The notes under the pieces are model-generated. The model had not been told where the DNA came from. It was given only the letters and a program-made list of their open reading frames with translations, and searched no databases. A stretch of DNA of 64,000 nucleotides, from positions 124,001 to 188,000 of the forward strand of contig NZ_AJVF01000042.1 in NCBI RefSeq assembly GCF_000262045.1, given 5' to 3'. The DNA is from Bacillus siamensis KCTC 13613 (GTDB taxonomy: Bacteria; Bacillota; Bacilli; Bacillales; Bacillaceae). Shown here piece by piece: positions 1 to 8,120 of the stretch (the first letter of the stretch is position 1; each line of letters begins with the position of its first letter). A program made the position numbers and the translations under genes.

Positions 1-404
1 GTCCCTGAAGCCGGCTTATTCCCGATGATTTTGCGTCCGGAACGCTTTTCAAGCTCCTGAAGAAGCTCATCCGGAAATCCTTCCGGGAACACTTTAAACG
101 GTTTTTCAATGTAGAGGCCCATAATCTCCCAGTGCCCCGTCATCGTATCTTTTCCGTTTGACGCCTCCTGCATTTTACCGTAGTACGCCAGAGGCTGCTC
201 CGTTTTTTCCACACCCTTAATATCCCCGATCAGTCCGAGACCGAGCTGTGCCATATGAGGCATATGTAAACCGTTCATGTGCTCTGCGATATGTCCGAGC
301 GTATTTGCGCCTATATCATTAAAATCGGCGGCGTCCGGCGCTTCACCGATTCCGACCGAATCCATTACGATCAAAAACACACGTTTATATTTGTATTCAG
401 ACAT
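1..404 (-). CDS. drm: phosphopentomutase, partial (C-terminal part lies beyond the left edge)
   Basis: The product interconverts (deoxy)ribose 1-phosphate and 5-phosphate in nucleoside salvage, in the cytoplasm. The visible N-terminus reads [20 protein letters not shown] followed by [18 protein letters not shown] and a TGHWE motif; the DSxGxGxxPDA stretch carries the metal-binding Asp of the alkaline-phosphatase-like phosphopentomutases. The start is the ATG complementary to 402–404, with an AAGGAGGC Shine–Dalgarno at about 411–419. About 134 residues are in the window; the family is usually about 390 long. It lies downstream of xerD on the same strand, as in B. subtilis where pupG follows. 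A terminator after xerD and a promoter with a cre-like site suggest separate, catabolite-controlled transcription. Confidence 0.93.
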   Translation of the reverse strand, partial: MSEYKYKRVFLIVMDSVGIGEAPDAADFNDIGANTLGHIAEHMNGLHMPHMAQLGLGLIGDIKGVEKTEQPLAYYGKMQEASNGKDTMTGHWEIMGLYIEKPFKVFPEGFPDELLQELEKRSGRKIIGNKPASG

Positions 405-463
405 CATAAAAGCCTCCTTTTCTTCCATCTGTCCATTTTAGCTTACAGAGGTCAGACAACTCA

Positions 464-493
464 AGTATAAACCGTTTACATTCTTGTTGACAA
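464..493 (-). promoter_or_regulatory. drm promoter with overlapping cre-like CcpA site
   Basis: On the minus strand TTGTCA (488–493) and TATACT (464–469) are 18 bp apart and read toward drm. The stretch 467–480 reads TGTAAACGGTTTAT, matching 12 of 14 positions of the cre consensus TGWAANCGNTNWCA and overlapping the -10 box. Glucose repression of drm–pupG through CcpA is known in B. subtilis; assigning this exact site is inference. Confidence 0.55.
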
Positions 494-541
494 TGCCTAT
501 TCAAATAATAAGAACCTTCTCTGTATTCCGCCAATCGGACA

Positions 542-572
542 GAAAAAAGCCGCGGCACCTTTGCCAGCGGCT
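542..572 (-). terminator. intrinsic terminator of xerD
   Basis: The stem AGCCGCTGGCA (complement of 562–572) pairs with TGCCGCGGCT (complement of 548–557) around a four-base loop and is followed on the minus strand by a run of T. It starts immediately after the xerD stop codon. Confidence 0.8.
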
Positions 573-573
573 C

Positions 574-1464
574 CTAGGCGCGCGGATGATACTGCTTGTA
601 CACGTCCTTCAGCCTTGTTTTCGTCACATGCGTGTAAATTTGCGTCGTGGAAATATCAGCATGTCCGAGCATCTCCTGCACGGCGCGCAGGTCCGCCCCG
701 TTTTCAAGCAGGTGCGTTGCAAAAGAGTGCCGGAGCGTGTGCGGTGTCAGTTCTTTTTTAATGCCTGCCTCAAGGGCGATTTTCTTCAGGTTTTTCCAAA
801 ATCCCTGACGGCTGATCTGCCTGCCGTGATGATTCAGAAAAAGCGCTTCGGTCACATTTTTCTTTAATAATTTCCCTCTGGCTTTTTCGATGTATGCTTC
901 GATCGCATGGGAGGCGGCTTCACCGATCGGTACAATCCGCTCTTTCCGGCCTTTTCCGAAGCAGCGGACAAATCCCATCGTCAAATGAACGTCGGATAAT
1001 TTCAGCTCAATCATCTCGCTGACCCTGATGCCGGTTGCATACAGCAATTCGAGCATGGCTTTATCCCTGAGACCGAACGGGCTGTTAAGCTTAGGCGTGT
1101 CCAATAACTGCTCTACTTCGTTCAGCGCCAGCACTTTTGGGAGGGCCCGCTCTGTTTTTTGTGTTTCAATATGTACAGAAGGATCTTTATCCGCGGCTTT
1201 CTCCCTTAGCAGAAATTGATGAAAAGACCGGATTGACGCCAAATGCCTGGCAGACGTCTTCCCTGATTTCCCCGAATCCTTCAAATGCTTTAAATATTGA
1301 ATAATATGAAGACGGGTCACATCATTCCAAGAAGTGATCTGAAGGGTTTCAGTTAAGAAGAGAGAATAACTTTTCAGATCACGCTCATAGGACATCATCG
1401 TATTTTGGGACAGCCCTCTTTCAACCCTCACATAATGGATGAAATCCTTAATTTGATCCTTCAC
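574..1464 (-). CDS. xerD: tyrosine recombinase XerD (RipX)
   Basis: Site-specific tyrosine recombinase of 296 residues, the expected length. With XerC/CodV it resolves chromosome dimers at dif during division. The N-terminal SAM-like core-binding domain (about 1–85) begins with [17 protein letters not shown]. The C-terminal catalytic domain shows the Arg of ATGIRVSEM, the [10 protein letters not shown] box with His and Arg, [14 protein letters not shown] containing the second His, and the nucleophilic Tyr. The start is GTG (complement of 1462–1464). Its SD, GGGGAG, overlaps the stop of yqzK, and only 7 nt separate the genes, so translation is probably coupled. The fur–yqzK–xerD–drm order is that of B. 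subtilis. Confidence 0.96.
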   Translation of the reverse strand: MKDQIKDFIHYVRVERGLSQNTMMSYERDLKSYSLFLTETLQITSWNDVTRLHIIQYLKHLKDSGKSGKTSARHLASIRSFHQFLLREKAADKDPSVHIETQKTERALPKVLALNEVEQLLDTPKLNSPFGLRDKAMLELLYATGIRVSEMIELKLSDVHLTMGFVRCFGKGRKERIVPIGEAASHAIEAYIEKARGKLLKKNVTEALFLNHHGRQISRQGFWKNLKKIALEAGIKKELTPHTLRHSFATHLLENGADLRAVQEMLGHADISTTQIYTHVTKTRLKDVYKQYHPRA

Positions 1465-1471
1465 TCTTGAT

Positions 1472-1699
1472 CTACTCCCCGTTTTGGTAAAAAAAGATCA
1501 ACCGGCCGAACCAGCCGTCCTTCTCCTCATGTTCCGTTTTGGCCACTTTGACGGCGGAGCCTTCCGGTTTATCGTACCGATGATAGTTTTCATACTCTGA
1601 ATTCACCCATATCATAGCATAATAGAACAGCGCGGTAAAACCTGTGAACAGAATAAACACTTTGATCGTATCCGCGGCTGTTTTTAGGAATCTGCCCAT
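1472..1699 (-). CDS. yqzK: small single-pass membrane protein YqzK
   Basis: A 75-residue protein of unknown function. A basic N-terminus ([13 protein letters not shown]) is followed by one hydrophobic segment, about residues 13–32 ([19 protein letters not shown]), and then a charged tail rich in Lys and Glu, so the tail probably faces outside. It sits between fur and xerD exactly as yqzK does in B. subtilis. Its stop codon overlaps the ribosome binding site of xerD. Identity rests on size, topology and synteny; no function can be read from the sequence. Confidence 0.85.
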   Translation of the reverse strand: MGRFLKTAADTIKVFILFTGFTALFYYAMIWVNSEYENYHRYDKPEGSAVKVAKTEHEEKDGWFGRLIFFYQNGE

Positions 1700-1776
1700 C
1701 TTTCGATCGATCCTTTCTTTGGCGGCTGTTAGTACACCTTATGCCAATTTCAAAGGCTTTTATACATAAAAACAGC

Positions 1777-1804
1777 AAAAAACCCTTTCCTGGCAGAAAA
1801 GGTT
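1777..1804 (-). terminator. intrinsic terminator of fur
   Basis: On the minus strand AACCTTTTC pairs with GAAAGGGTT (one G·T pair) and is followed by TTTTTT. It lies 10 nt after the fur stop codon and separates fur from yqzK. Confidence 0.8.
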
Positions 1805-1813
1805 CATAGGCTT

Positions 1814-2263
1814 TTATTCTGTTTCATTCCCGCCGCAGCGGTGGCAGATTCCGTGAAAAGTCAATCTATGATCTTTAATTTTAAATTTCCAATCACGTTC
1901 AATCACTTCTTCAACGTCTTCAAGCAGATCTTCTTCAATTTCATCGACGGCTCCGCACTCCATGCACACCAGATGATGATGGAAGTGGGCCGCGCCCTCT
2001 TTGCGAAGGTCGTAGCGGGATACGCCGTCCCCGAAGTTAATTTTATCAACGACTTTTAATTCTGTTAATAATTCTAATGTACGGTATACTGTAGCGAGAC
2101 CAATTTCAGGAGATTTCTCTTTTACGAGGAGGTATACATCTTCTGCGCTTAAATGGTCTTCTTCATTTTCAAGCAGCACCCTTACCGTTGCTTCACGCTG
2201 TGGTGTAAGCTTGTAGCTTGATGAGTGCAGCTGCTTTTTAATTCGATCAATACGGTTTTCCAT
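1814..2263 (-). CDS. fur: ferric uptake repressor Fur
   Basis: Fe(II)-dependent dimeric repressor of siderophore and iron-uptake genes. The protein has 149 residues, the usual length: an N-terminal winged helix with TPQREATVRVLLENEEDHLSA and GLATVYRTLELL, then the metal-binding and dimerization domain with HFHHHLVCMECG. The two CxxC pairs (CMEC and CHRC near the C-terminus) form the structural zinc site. I chose the ATG complementary to 2261–2263 because a GGAGGG SD lies just upstream and this gives the family N-terminus MENRIDRIKKQL; an in-frame ATG at 2290 would add nine atypical residues. Two PerR-like boxes upstream agree with the known PerR control of fur in B. subtilis. Confidence 0.96.
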   Translation of the reverse strand: MENRIDRIKKQLHSSSYKLTPQREATVRVLLENEEDHLSAEDVYLLVKEKSPEIGLATVYRTLELLTELKVVDKINFGDGVSRYDLRKEGAAHFHHHLVCMECGAVDEIEEDLLEDVEEVIERDWKFKIKDHRLTFHGICHRCGGNETE

Positions 2264-2324
2264 GTCTTTCCCTCCTACGCCGCATTCCATGACTCATTAT
2301 AACAAAATACGCGCAGAGTTCCAA

Positions 2325-2339
2325 CTATAATTATTATAA
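2325..2339. promoter_or_regulatory. PerR box upstream of fur
   Basis: CTATAATTATTATAA matches 14 of 15 positions of the PerR box TTATAATNATTATAA, 61 bp upstream of the fur start. PerR repression of fur is established in B. subtilis; occupancy here is inferred. Confidence 0.75.
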
Positions 2340-2364
2340 ACTGATAAATAAAAGTATTATTTTG

Positions 2365-2379
2365 TGATAATCATTCTAA
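2365..2379. promoter_or_regulatory. second PerR/Fur-like box, overlapping the end of spoIIM
   Basis: TGATAATCATTCTAA has two mismatches to the PerR box. It also keeps the TGATAAT half of a Fur 7-1-7 box, so it could be read by either repressor. It includes the last bases of spoIIM (stop at 2376–2378) and lies 25 bp upstream of the first box. Confidence 0.5.
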
Positions 2380-3020
2380 AATATCCGTGATGAAAGCTTT
2401 TCCATAAACAGCGGAGACACATATGCTTCCAGCAGTGAAGCGATGACCGAGAAGAAAATGATGAGAATCAGCACGAAGGCGTAGCGTCCGAACCATTGGA
2501 TCGGCGTATCATGGAGGCTCCGTTTGACAAACAGCTGCCGGATCAGTTTCAGCGAAAAAGCGATAGAGCATGTCCCCATGATAAGGTATGCCGGAATGAG
2601 AACGATGTTTTGCGGCAGCACCGAGATGAAAGAAAGGAAAAATCCGTTCATCCCCATTTGATTCACTAAAAATCCGACCGTAAAACCGACGACGATTCCT
2701 TTCAAAAACACCATGATAAAAATCACCGGGAGACCGATTACGGAAATACCCAGAATCCACATCAGCCCCAAATATTTTACATCATGAAAGACGGCCTGCC
2801 AAAACATGTCTGAGGCGCCGGCATGTTTTCCGTCAGACAGCTGTCCGAAAAATTTGCTTAAATAGTAATACAAATCTTCTTTCTGCGTGATTGTCATGCT
2901 GTTGACAATGATCGCGCCGAAAATGACACCCATTAAAAACAAGACAAACACAAATATATAAAGTGACAGATGATCCTTCATATGGCGAAAAAACAGTTCT
3001 TTGTACGATTGTTTCCTCAT
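2376..3020 (-). CDS. spoIIM: stage II sporulation protein M
   Basis: Polytopic membrane protein of the SpoIID–SpoIIM–SpoIIP complex that thins septal peptidoglycan during engulfment of the forespore. At 214 residues it is full length. Four to five hydrophobic segments are visible: [19 protein letters not shown] (about 20–38), a pair around 90–125 ([20 protein letters not shown], then VGFTVGFLV), one near 135–160 ([16 protein letters not shown]) and one near 180–200 ([19 protein letters not shown]). The start is the ATG complementary to 3018–3020, with the SD GGGAGG. A SigmaE-like promoter lies 40–70 bp upstream, as expected for mother-cell expression. Confidence 0.95.
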   Translation of the reverse strand: MRKQSYKELFFRHMKDHLSLYIFVFVLFLMGVIFGAIIVNSMTITQKEDLYYYLSKFFGQLSDGKHAGASDMFWQAVFHDVKYLGLMWILGISVIGLPVIFIMVFLKGIVVGFTVGFLVNQMGMNGFFLSFISVLPQNIVLIPAYLIMGTCSIAFSLKLIRQLFVKRSLHDTPIQWFGRYAFVLILIIFFSVIASLLEAYVSPLFMEKLSSRIF

Positions 3021-3053
3021 ACCGCTTTCCTCCCGCTAATCTATTGACTTGAT

Positions 3054-3326
3054 TTAGTAGATTGTATGAAAGAAAAGAGAAAACATGACAGAGAAATCAT
3101 AGAAAGGCTCCGAGATTCCGGCAAAAAAAAAAGAATCCCCGCCATCACTCTTGCGATCATGGGGATTCCTTTTTTTATGCTTTATTCTTTCCAGCCTGTC
3201 TTTTTTGGTTTTTGTCACTCTTTCATGCGTGCTGAAGGACGGCGCCGCCCCTCTTGATAAGACTGCGTCACGCAACCCGTTTCTTCTGAGATGCTCCCGC
3301 ATTTTTTTCGCTTTGCTTTTCGCCAT
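3054..3326 (-). CDS. yqkK: small basic protein YqkK, with a C-terminal extension
   Basis: Ninety-residue protein of unknown function. It begins MAKSKAKKMREHLRRNG and is very basic up to about residue 60 (THERVTKTKKDRLERIKHKK). The start is the ATG complementary to 3324–3326, with an AAAGGAG SD; an upstream in-frame ATG at 3386 has no comparable SD. The last 20 or so residues (ISEPFYDFSVMFSLFFHTIY) are hydrophobic and unlike the rest. They are encoded beyond a terminator hairpin and over the spoIIM promoter. As I recall, B. subtilis YqkK is only about 71 residues, so this tail is probably a read-on after loss of a stop codon. Role unknown; it lies upstream of spoIIM as in B. subtilis. Confidence 0.75.
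   Translation of the reverse strand: MAKSKAKKMREHLRRNGLRDAVLSRGAAPSFSTHERVTKTKKDRLERIKHKKRNPHDRKSDGGDSFFFAGISEPFYDFSVMFSLFFHTIY
3061..3088 (-). promoter_or_regulatory. SigmaE-type promoter of spoIIM
   Basis: On the minus strand TCATGTT (3082–3088; 6 of 7 to the SigmaE -35 KMATATT) and CATACAAT (3061–3068; full match to the -10 CATACANT) are separated by 13 bp and read toward spoIIM. SigmaE control of spoIIM is established. The site lies inside the extended 3' end of yqkK. Confidence 0.7.
3123..3177 (-). terminator. terminator hairpin at the 3' end of yqkK
   Basis: GAATCCCC (3133–3140) pairs with GGGGATTC (3161–3168), flanked by a long A run on the left and a T run on the right, so it could act in both directions. 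On the minus strand it is followed by ten T. It lies inside the annotated yqkK frame rather than after it. Confidence 0.7.
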
Positions 3327-3382
3327 GTGCAGATCGCTCCTTTTTGCCTTTTCTCTATCATAACAAAAAAATCCAGGTGTGT

Positions 3383-3673
3383 TCATGAATAGGGCTCATG
3401 TTTCTTCCGGTAGGCGCGCAGAGATGTTTTGGCAGATGAAAAACTCCCCATTGCGGCGTATCCGTAAAAGAATCCCATAAAACTCCCCTCATACACGTGT
3501 TCGTGGTGACCGAAAACGATAGACACAATATTTCCGACAACAAGGGCAATCGTGGGAACGAATATGCCGGGAACCCTGCAGAACACTTTGATCAGCTGTG
3601 TGACGCATAAGACGACCGGCACGCCGATCACAGCATCCCAAATATTTGTATGGATCAGCGGAAAATAATCCAC
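3383..3673 (-). CDS. small holin-like membrane protein of unknown function
   Basis: A 96-residue protein with a GTG start (complement of 3671–3673) preceded by AAAGAGGTG. Two hydrophobic segments are visible: about residues 13–33 (DAVIGVPVVLCVTQLIKVFC) and 36–55 (PGIFVPTIALVVGNIVSIVF). A glycine- and aromatic-rich stretch (EGSFMGFFYGYAAMGSFSSA) and a basic tail follow. The layout, with Q-L-I-K between the segments and the repeated GxxxG-like spacing, recalls small A118-type phage holins, but no phage genes are nearby, so this is a resemblance only. It lies alone between the yqkK and mleA terminators and may have its own promoter. Confidence 0.7.
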   Translation of the reverse strand: MDYFPLIHTNIWDAVIGVPVVLCVTQLIKVFCRVPGIFVPTIALVVGNIVSIVFGHHEHVYEGSFMGFFYGYAAMGSFSSAKTSLRAYRKKHEPYS

Positions 3674-3744
3674 ATTGACACCTCTTTATTCCGTCTTTTT
3701 CTATATGTTAGCCTGCCAAAGAATTCCGCTTCCTATTCATGATA

Positions 3745-3776
3745 AAAAAAGCACCGGATACATATCCGGTGCTTTG
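3745..3776 (-). terminator. intrinsic terminator after mleA
   Basis: AAAGCACCGGATA pairs with TATCCGGTGCTTT around a short loop, and on the minus strand a run of seven T follows. It lies 9 nt downstream of the mleA stop. Confidence 0.85.
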
Positions 3777-3784
3777 AGCGTTAT

Positions 3785-5098
3785 TTATTTTCCCGCCGCG
3801 GCCCGCTCTACAGCTGCCGATACGGCGTGATGCACGTCCGCGTCCAAAGGCTGAGGCACGAGATCACCGTGTTTCGTACAAGAAGCGATGGCTTCAGCGG
3901 CCGCCACAAGCATTTCATGGTCAATTTTCTTGCTTTTGGCGTTCAGCGCACCGCGGAAAATACCCGGGAAGCCGAGAACATTATTGACTGAACGGCCGTC
4001 GGCTGCATAAGCGGCTCCGGCCTGCAGCGCCTCTTCCGGTTCAATCTCCGGCTTCGGATTAGATAAGGCCAGAATGACTTGTCCTTTTCTGACATCCTCT
4101 TTTTTAATGAGCCCCGGAACTCCTGTCGTGCTGATCACAATGTCACACGTGTCCATTAAATCTTTAATGCTTTCAAGCGGCTGACCTCCGTATTGAGCGA
4201 GGCGGTTCATTGCTTCTTCTGACTTGTCCGTTCCGCAGACTGCTTTGACTCCGTATGCCATAAACATACGGCAGATGGCGACGCCCGCCGCGCCGAGACC
4301 AATCTGTCCGACTTTCGCTTCTTTTAAATCAAGACCTGCGCTTTTACAAGCGGAAATGGCGGCGGCGAGAGTGACGACCGCCGTGCCGTGCTGGTCGTCG
4401 TGCATAACCGGAATGTCCAATTCTTCCTTCAGGCGGTCTTCAATGTCAAAGCAGTGAGGCGAACCGATATCTTCAAGCAGAATTCCGCTGAATCCCGGAG
4501 AAATATGTTTTACCGTGCGGATGATTTCTTCCGGATCAGAAGTGTCGAGCAAAATCGGAATTCCGCTGATGCCCGCCAGCTGGTCAAAAAGCGCTGCCTT
4601 CCCTTCCATTACGGGCATTCCGGCGACAGAGCCGATGTTGCCGAGACCGAGAATCGCCGTTCCGTCGGTGACAATGGCGACAGAATTGCTGATGGTCGTA
4701 TAGATGGATGCTTTTTCAGGCTCGCTTTCGATCAGTCTGCACACATCGGCCACGCCCGGCGTATAAACACGGCCAAGCTCAGCCAATGTCCGGATCGGCA
4801 TTTTGCTTTTCATCTGAATTTTTCCGCCTTCATGAGCAGAGAGCACTTCATCTGAGACGGTATGAAGCCGGATGCCTTCACCGAGAGCTTCAATGGCTTG
4901 AATGATTTCCTGCAGCTGCTCCTCATTTTCGGCCTGCACCGTAATGTTGCGCATGGTGTAGTTCGGGCCGACTTTAACGGTTTCAACTTCCCCGATATCT
5001 CCCCCCATCACTCCGATGGCTGTTGCCACTTTTCCCAGATTTCCGGGAACAGTCGGCGTTTCTATCATTAACGTCCGAATCATATGCTTTGTAATCAT
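3785..5098 (-). CDS. mleA: NAD-dependent malic enzyme MleA (malolactic operon)
   Basis: Malic enzyme of 437 residues that decarboxylates L-malate oxidatively; paired with MleN it supports malate uptake coupled to lactate export. An N-terminal ACT regulatory domain (about 1–80, from RTLMIETPTVPGNLGKVATAIG) is followed by the malic enzyme core: RTLAELGRVYTPGVADVC carries the catalytic Tyr, then VTDGTAILGLGNIGSVAGMPVM, EDIGSPHCFDIEDRL, MHDDQHGTAVV, and the nucleotide-binding loop GQIGLGAAGVA. I chose the ATG complementary to 5096–5098 because an AGGGGGG SD precedes it. The longer frame starting at 5155 would run into mleN. Only 11 nt separate it from the mleN stop, so the two form an operon. Confidence 0.94.
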   Translation of the reverse strand: MITKHMIRTLMIETPTVPGNLGKVATAIGVMGGDIGEVETVKVGPNYTMRNITVQAENEEQLQEIIQAIEALGEGIRLHTVSDEVLSAHEGGKIQMKSKMPIRTLAELGRVYTPGVADVCRLIESEPEKASIYTTISNSVAIVTDGTAILGLGNIGSVAGMPVMEGKAALFDQLAGISGIPILLDTSDPEEIIRTVKHISPGFSGILLEDIGSPHCFDIEDRLKEELDIPVMHDDQHGTAVVTLAAAISACKSAGLDLKEAKVGQIGLGAAGVAICRMFMAYGVKAVCGTDKSEEAMNRLAQYGGQPLESIKDLMDTCDIVISTTGVPGLIKKEDVRKGQVILALSNPKPEIEPEEALQAGAAYAADGRSVNNVLGFPGIFRGALNAKSKKIDHEMLVAAAEAIASCTKHGDLVPQPLDADVHHAVSAAVERAAAGK

Positions 5099-5109
5099 AA
5101 AATACCCCC

Positions 5110-6516
5110 CTAACCCAGTTTTTGAGATTGCAAGGATTTTTCTTTCGTGTACCAAATGAATTTACCCGTGTATCCGTACAATATGGCCAGTCCGATAGAT
5201 ACAAAACTGAGCCACATGAACGGCAGATAAGAAAACGTGGACACGCCGAGAATGCCGGCCATATAGATGCCGTTGTCAGACCATGGCACCATCCCTGAAG
5301 TAAGCGTGCCGCCCACCTCGGCATTCCGGGATAAAATTCTTCTGTCAAGTTTCAGTTTATCATAACTGTTCTCCATGATTTTCGGCGTCAGTATCAATGA
5401 CACATACATCGCACAGCCGAAAATGTTTGCTAAAAGGGCGACGATCAGCGTCGAAAGCGTTACATTTCCCGGTGTGGTCAGTTTTTTCTCAAAAGTTGAG
5501 ACAATCACTTTTAATACGCCGAGCTTCTCGAGAATTCCTCCAAACCCGAGACCGAAAAGGATAACGACCAACGTATCCAGCATGCCGGTGATGCCTCCGC
5601 GGTTTAACAGCCCATTTAAAAATTCGACATCCGTTTTAATGGAAAAACCATTGTAAGCAGTCGCGATGGCACTTGCAAAATTCATTCCCTGAAAAACAGA
5701 AGCCCAGATGGCGCCAAGCAAGGCACCGATGACGATAACGGGCATAGACGGCTTTTTCAAAATCAGCAGGACGACGACGACAACCGCCGGGATAAGCATC
5801 CATATATGAATATCAAACGTTTTCTGCAATGCAGACTTTAAAAATTCCACTTTATCAAGATCAATATTTTTTCCGCCGTATATAAATCCCGTAACGGTAA
5901 AAAGAATGGCCGTAATGATATAGGACGGAATGGACAGATACATCATCGCTCTGACGTGTGACAGCACATCCACCTTAGAAAGCGTGGAGGCAAGCACCGT
6001 ACTGTCAGACAGCGGTGAAAGCTTGTCCCCGAAGTAAGCGCCGGACAAAACGGCCCCCGCTACGATCGGAAGCGGTATGCCCATTCCCTCTCCGATGGCA
6101 ATCATGGCGATTCCCGCCGTCCCCACGGTTCCCCAGGACGTCCCGGTCGCAACGGACATAACCGAACAAATAACCAATGTAGCAAGCAGGAACACATGAG
6201 GATTAATAAACTCTAAACCATAATAAATTAAAGTCGGCACAACGCCGCCGGCAATCCATGTCCCGATAAGGGCACCGACTGAAACTAGGATCAGAACGGC
6301 TTCAAGACCGTTTGATATCCCGGTGACAATGGATGACTGCAAGTCTTTATATGAATGTCCCAGCCTGATTCCGAGAATAATAGCGATAAACCAGGATATA
6401 AAGAGAGCAAGCTGGATCGGCAGGTCTAAAAACACTGTGAATGACAAAACAAGCGCTAAAAACCCGAATAATAAGATAATAATTTCCAATAAATTTGGCA
6501 ATCTGACCTCTTTCAC
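5110..6516 (-). CDS. mleN: Na+/H+ : malate/lactate antiporter MleN (NhaC family)
   Basis: Polytopic antiporter of 468 residues, the length of B. subtilis MleN. It exchanges proton plus malate for sodium plus lactate across the cell membrane. About eleven to twelve hydrophobic segments are visible, starting with LLEIIILLFGFLALVLSFTV. NhaC-family motifs are present: VSVGALIGTWIAGGVVPTLI, SVATGTSWGTVGTAGIAMIAIG and GAVLSGAYFGDKLSPLSD. The start is GTG (complement of 6514–6516), 8 nt after an AGGGGGA SD. It is the first gene of the mleN–mleA pair. A cre-like site upstream suggests catabolite control. Confidence 0.94.
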   Translation of the reverse strand: MKEVRLPNLLEIIILLFGFLALVLSFTVFLDLPIQLALFISWFIAIILGIRLGHSYKDLQSSIVTGISNGLEAVLILVSVGALIGTWIAGGVVPTLIYYGLEFINPHVFLLATLVICSVMSVATGTSWGTVGTAGIAMIAIGEGMGIPLPIVAGAVLSGAYFGDKLSPLSDSTVLASTLSKVDVLSHVRAMMYLSIPSYIITAILFTVTGFIYGGKNIDLDKVEFLKSALQKTFDIHIWMLIPAVVVVVLLILKKPSMPVIVIGALLGAIWASVFQGMNFASAIATAYNGFSIKTDVEFLNGLLNRGGITGMLDTLVVILFGLGFGGILEKLGVLKVIVSTFEKKLTTPGNVTLSTLIVALLANIFGCAMYVSLILTPKIMENSYDKLKLDRRILSRNAEVGGTLTSGMVPWSDNGIYMAGILGVSTFSYLPFMWLSFVSIGLAILYGYTGKFIWYTKEKSLQSQKLG

Positions 6517-6541
6517 AAAAAAATCCCCCTAGAAGAAAAAG

Positions 6542-6555
6542 CTAAAACGCTTTCA
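6542..6555 (-). promoter_or_regulatory. cre-like CcpA site upstream of mleN
   Basis: On the minus strand TGAAAGCGTTTTAG matches 12 of 14 positions of TGWAANCGNTNWCA, 26 bp upstream of the GTG of mleN and downstream of a TATAAT-like box in the AT-rich stretch near 6575. CcpA control of mleNA is inferred from this match. Confidence 0.45.
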
Positions 6556-6603
6556 TAAAATGATATAACAAATTATACTATACTTCCTCATCCCTTTGTA
6601 TGG

Positions 6604-6641
6604 CAACCGCCTATTCACTGAAAAACGTGAAAAGGCGGCTG
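6604..6641. terminator. strong hairpin between ansB and mleN
   Basis: CAACCGCC (6604–6611) pairs with GGCGGCTG (6634–6641; one G·T pair). The inner stem is extended by TTCAC/GTGAA. There is no clear T run on the minus side, so it may be a weak or factor-aided terminator after ansB (stop at 6657). Confidence 0.45.
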
Positions 6642-6656
6642 TTGTTGCTTCAAAAT

Positions 6657-8084
6657 TTATTTTTCTAAAAGATCTTTTCCGGCAATCCCCGGTTTTGTCA
6701 TTTCATACGGATTCAAAATGATATCCAATTCTTCTTCTGTCAGTACATCGTTTTGGAGACAGAGATCTCTTACAGATTGCCCCGTCATGATTGCTTCACG
6801 GGCAATTCGCGCAGCCGCCTCATATCCAAGGTGCGGGTTGACCGCTGTAATAACGCCGACGCTTTTTTCCACGTATTGCTTCAGGCGTTTTTCGTTGGCT
6901 TCAATCCCCGCCAGGCAATGATCGGTAAATGATCGGAAACCGTTGTTCATAATACTGATGGATTGAAGCAGGTTAAATACGAGCACCGGCTCCATCACGT
7001 TAAGCTCCAGCTGGCCCGCTTCTGAAGCGAGGCAGATCGTATTGTCATTCCCGATGACCTGGAAGGCGATTTGGTTGATCAGCTCTGCCATGACAGGGTT
7101 GACTTTCCCCGGCATAATGGATGATCCCGGCTGACGGGCGGGCAGTGAAATTTCCGCAAGTCCCGCGCGCGGACCTGAGGCCATTAAGCGCAGATCGTTG
7201 GCGATTTTAGACATATTCATCATGCATACCTTCAACGCGGCTGAAACTTCCGTATAAGCATCAGTGTTTTGTGTGGCATCAACCAAATGGCCGGCGCCGA
7301 CAAGAGGCAGTCCGCTGATGTCAGCCAGGTGCTTTACAACCTGTTCTATGTAGCGCGGATCAGCGTTAAGTCCCGTACCTACAGCCGTTGCCCCCATGTT
7401 TACTTCATACAGATGCTGGCGGGATTGTTTAATTCGCTTTATATCACGCTCAAGCACGCGGCTGTACGCTTCAAATTCCTGTCCGAGACGGATCGGCACA
7501 GCGTCCTGAAGGTGTGTGCGTCCCATTTTAATGACAGAATCAAATTGTTTCGCTTTATCTTTAAAGACACTCAGCATATGCGCCATTGTATCAAGGAGCT
7601 TATCCAGAAGTTTTAAGGTAGAAATATGAATCGCCGTCGGGAACACGTCGTTTGTCGATTGTGACATATTGACGTGTGTGTTCGGGCTGAGATGAATGTA
7701 TTCACCTTTTTTATGTCCCATGATTTCAAGCGCTCTGTTGCCGATTACTTCGTTGGCATTCATGTTCATGGACGTTCCGGCTCCCCCTTGGATCGGATCG
7801 ACGATGAATTGGTCATGCCATTTACCCTCAAGAATCTCGTCTGCGGCCTGGACAATCGCGTTGCCGATTCCTTCATAGAGGCGCTTTACATCCATATTGG
7901 CAAGCGCCGCCGCTTTTTTGACGATGGCGAGCGCATTAATCATTTCTTCATGGATGCGGTAGCCGGTAATCGGAAAGTTTTCTTTCGCGCGCAGCGTTTG
8001 GATTCCGTAATACACATCAGCTTCAATTTGTTTTTCTCCGAGGAAATCTTTTTCCTGACGATATTCTTTTTGCGCGTTTGTCAT
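6657..8084 (-). CDS. ansB: aspartate ammonia-lyase
   Basis: Cytoplasmic aspartase of 475 residues, the expected length. It converts L-aspartate to fumarate and ammonia and follows asparaginase in asparagine catabolism. Family landmarks are present: GGAGTSMNMNANEVIGNRALE, SQSTNDVFPTA, the MGRTHLQDAVP box, NMGATAVGTGLNA-type sequence, and the signature GSSIMPGKVNP that holds the mobile catalytic Ser loop. The start is the ATG complementary to 8082–8084. It follows ansA at 36 nt with no terminator between, consistent with the ansAB operon repressed by AnsR. Confidence 0.97.
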   Translation of the reverse strand: MTNAQKEYRQEKDFLGEKQIEADVYYGIQTLRAKENFPITGYRIHEEMINALAIVKKAAALANMDVKRLYEGIGNAIVQAADEILEGKWHDQFIVDPIQGGAGTSMNMNANEVIGNRALEIMGHKKGEYIHLSPNTHVNMSQSTNDVFPTAIHISTLKLLDKLLDTMAHMLSVFKDKAKQFDSVIKMGRTHLQDAVPIRLGQEFEAYSRVLERDIKRIKQSRQHLYEVNMGATAVGTGLNADPRYIEQVVKHLADISGLPLVGAGHLVDATQNTDAYTEVSAALKVCMMNMSKIANDLRLMASGPRAGLAEISLPARQPGSSIMPGKVNPVMAELINQIAFQVIGNDNTICLASEAGQLELNVMEPVLVFNLLQSISIMNNGFRSFTDHCLAGIEANEKRLKQYVEKSVGVITAVNPHLGYEAAARIAREAIMTGQSVRDLCLQNDVLTEEELDIILNPYEMTKPGIAGKDLLEK

Positions 8085-8120
8085 GCTAAAACCCTACTTT
8101 CTCTTTGATGGTGGTCTTTT

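Noticed and set aside
574..1464. XerD as a phage or integron integrase next to an attachment site
   Set aside because: Length, synteny with fur and drm and residue pattern identify the housekeeping XerD; no flanking direct repeats or phage genes.
2264..2290. Longer Fur start at 2290
   Set aside because: The nine added residues are atypical and cross the SD of the better start at 2263.
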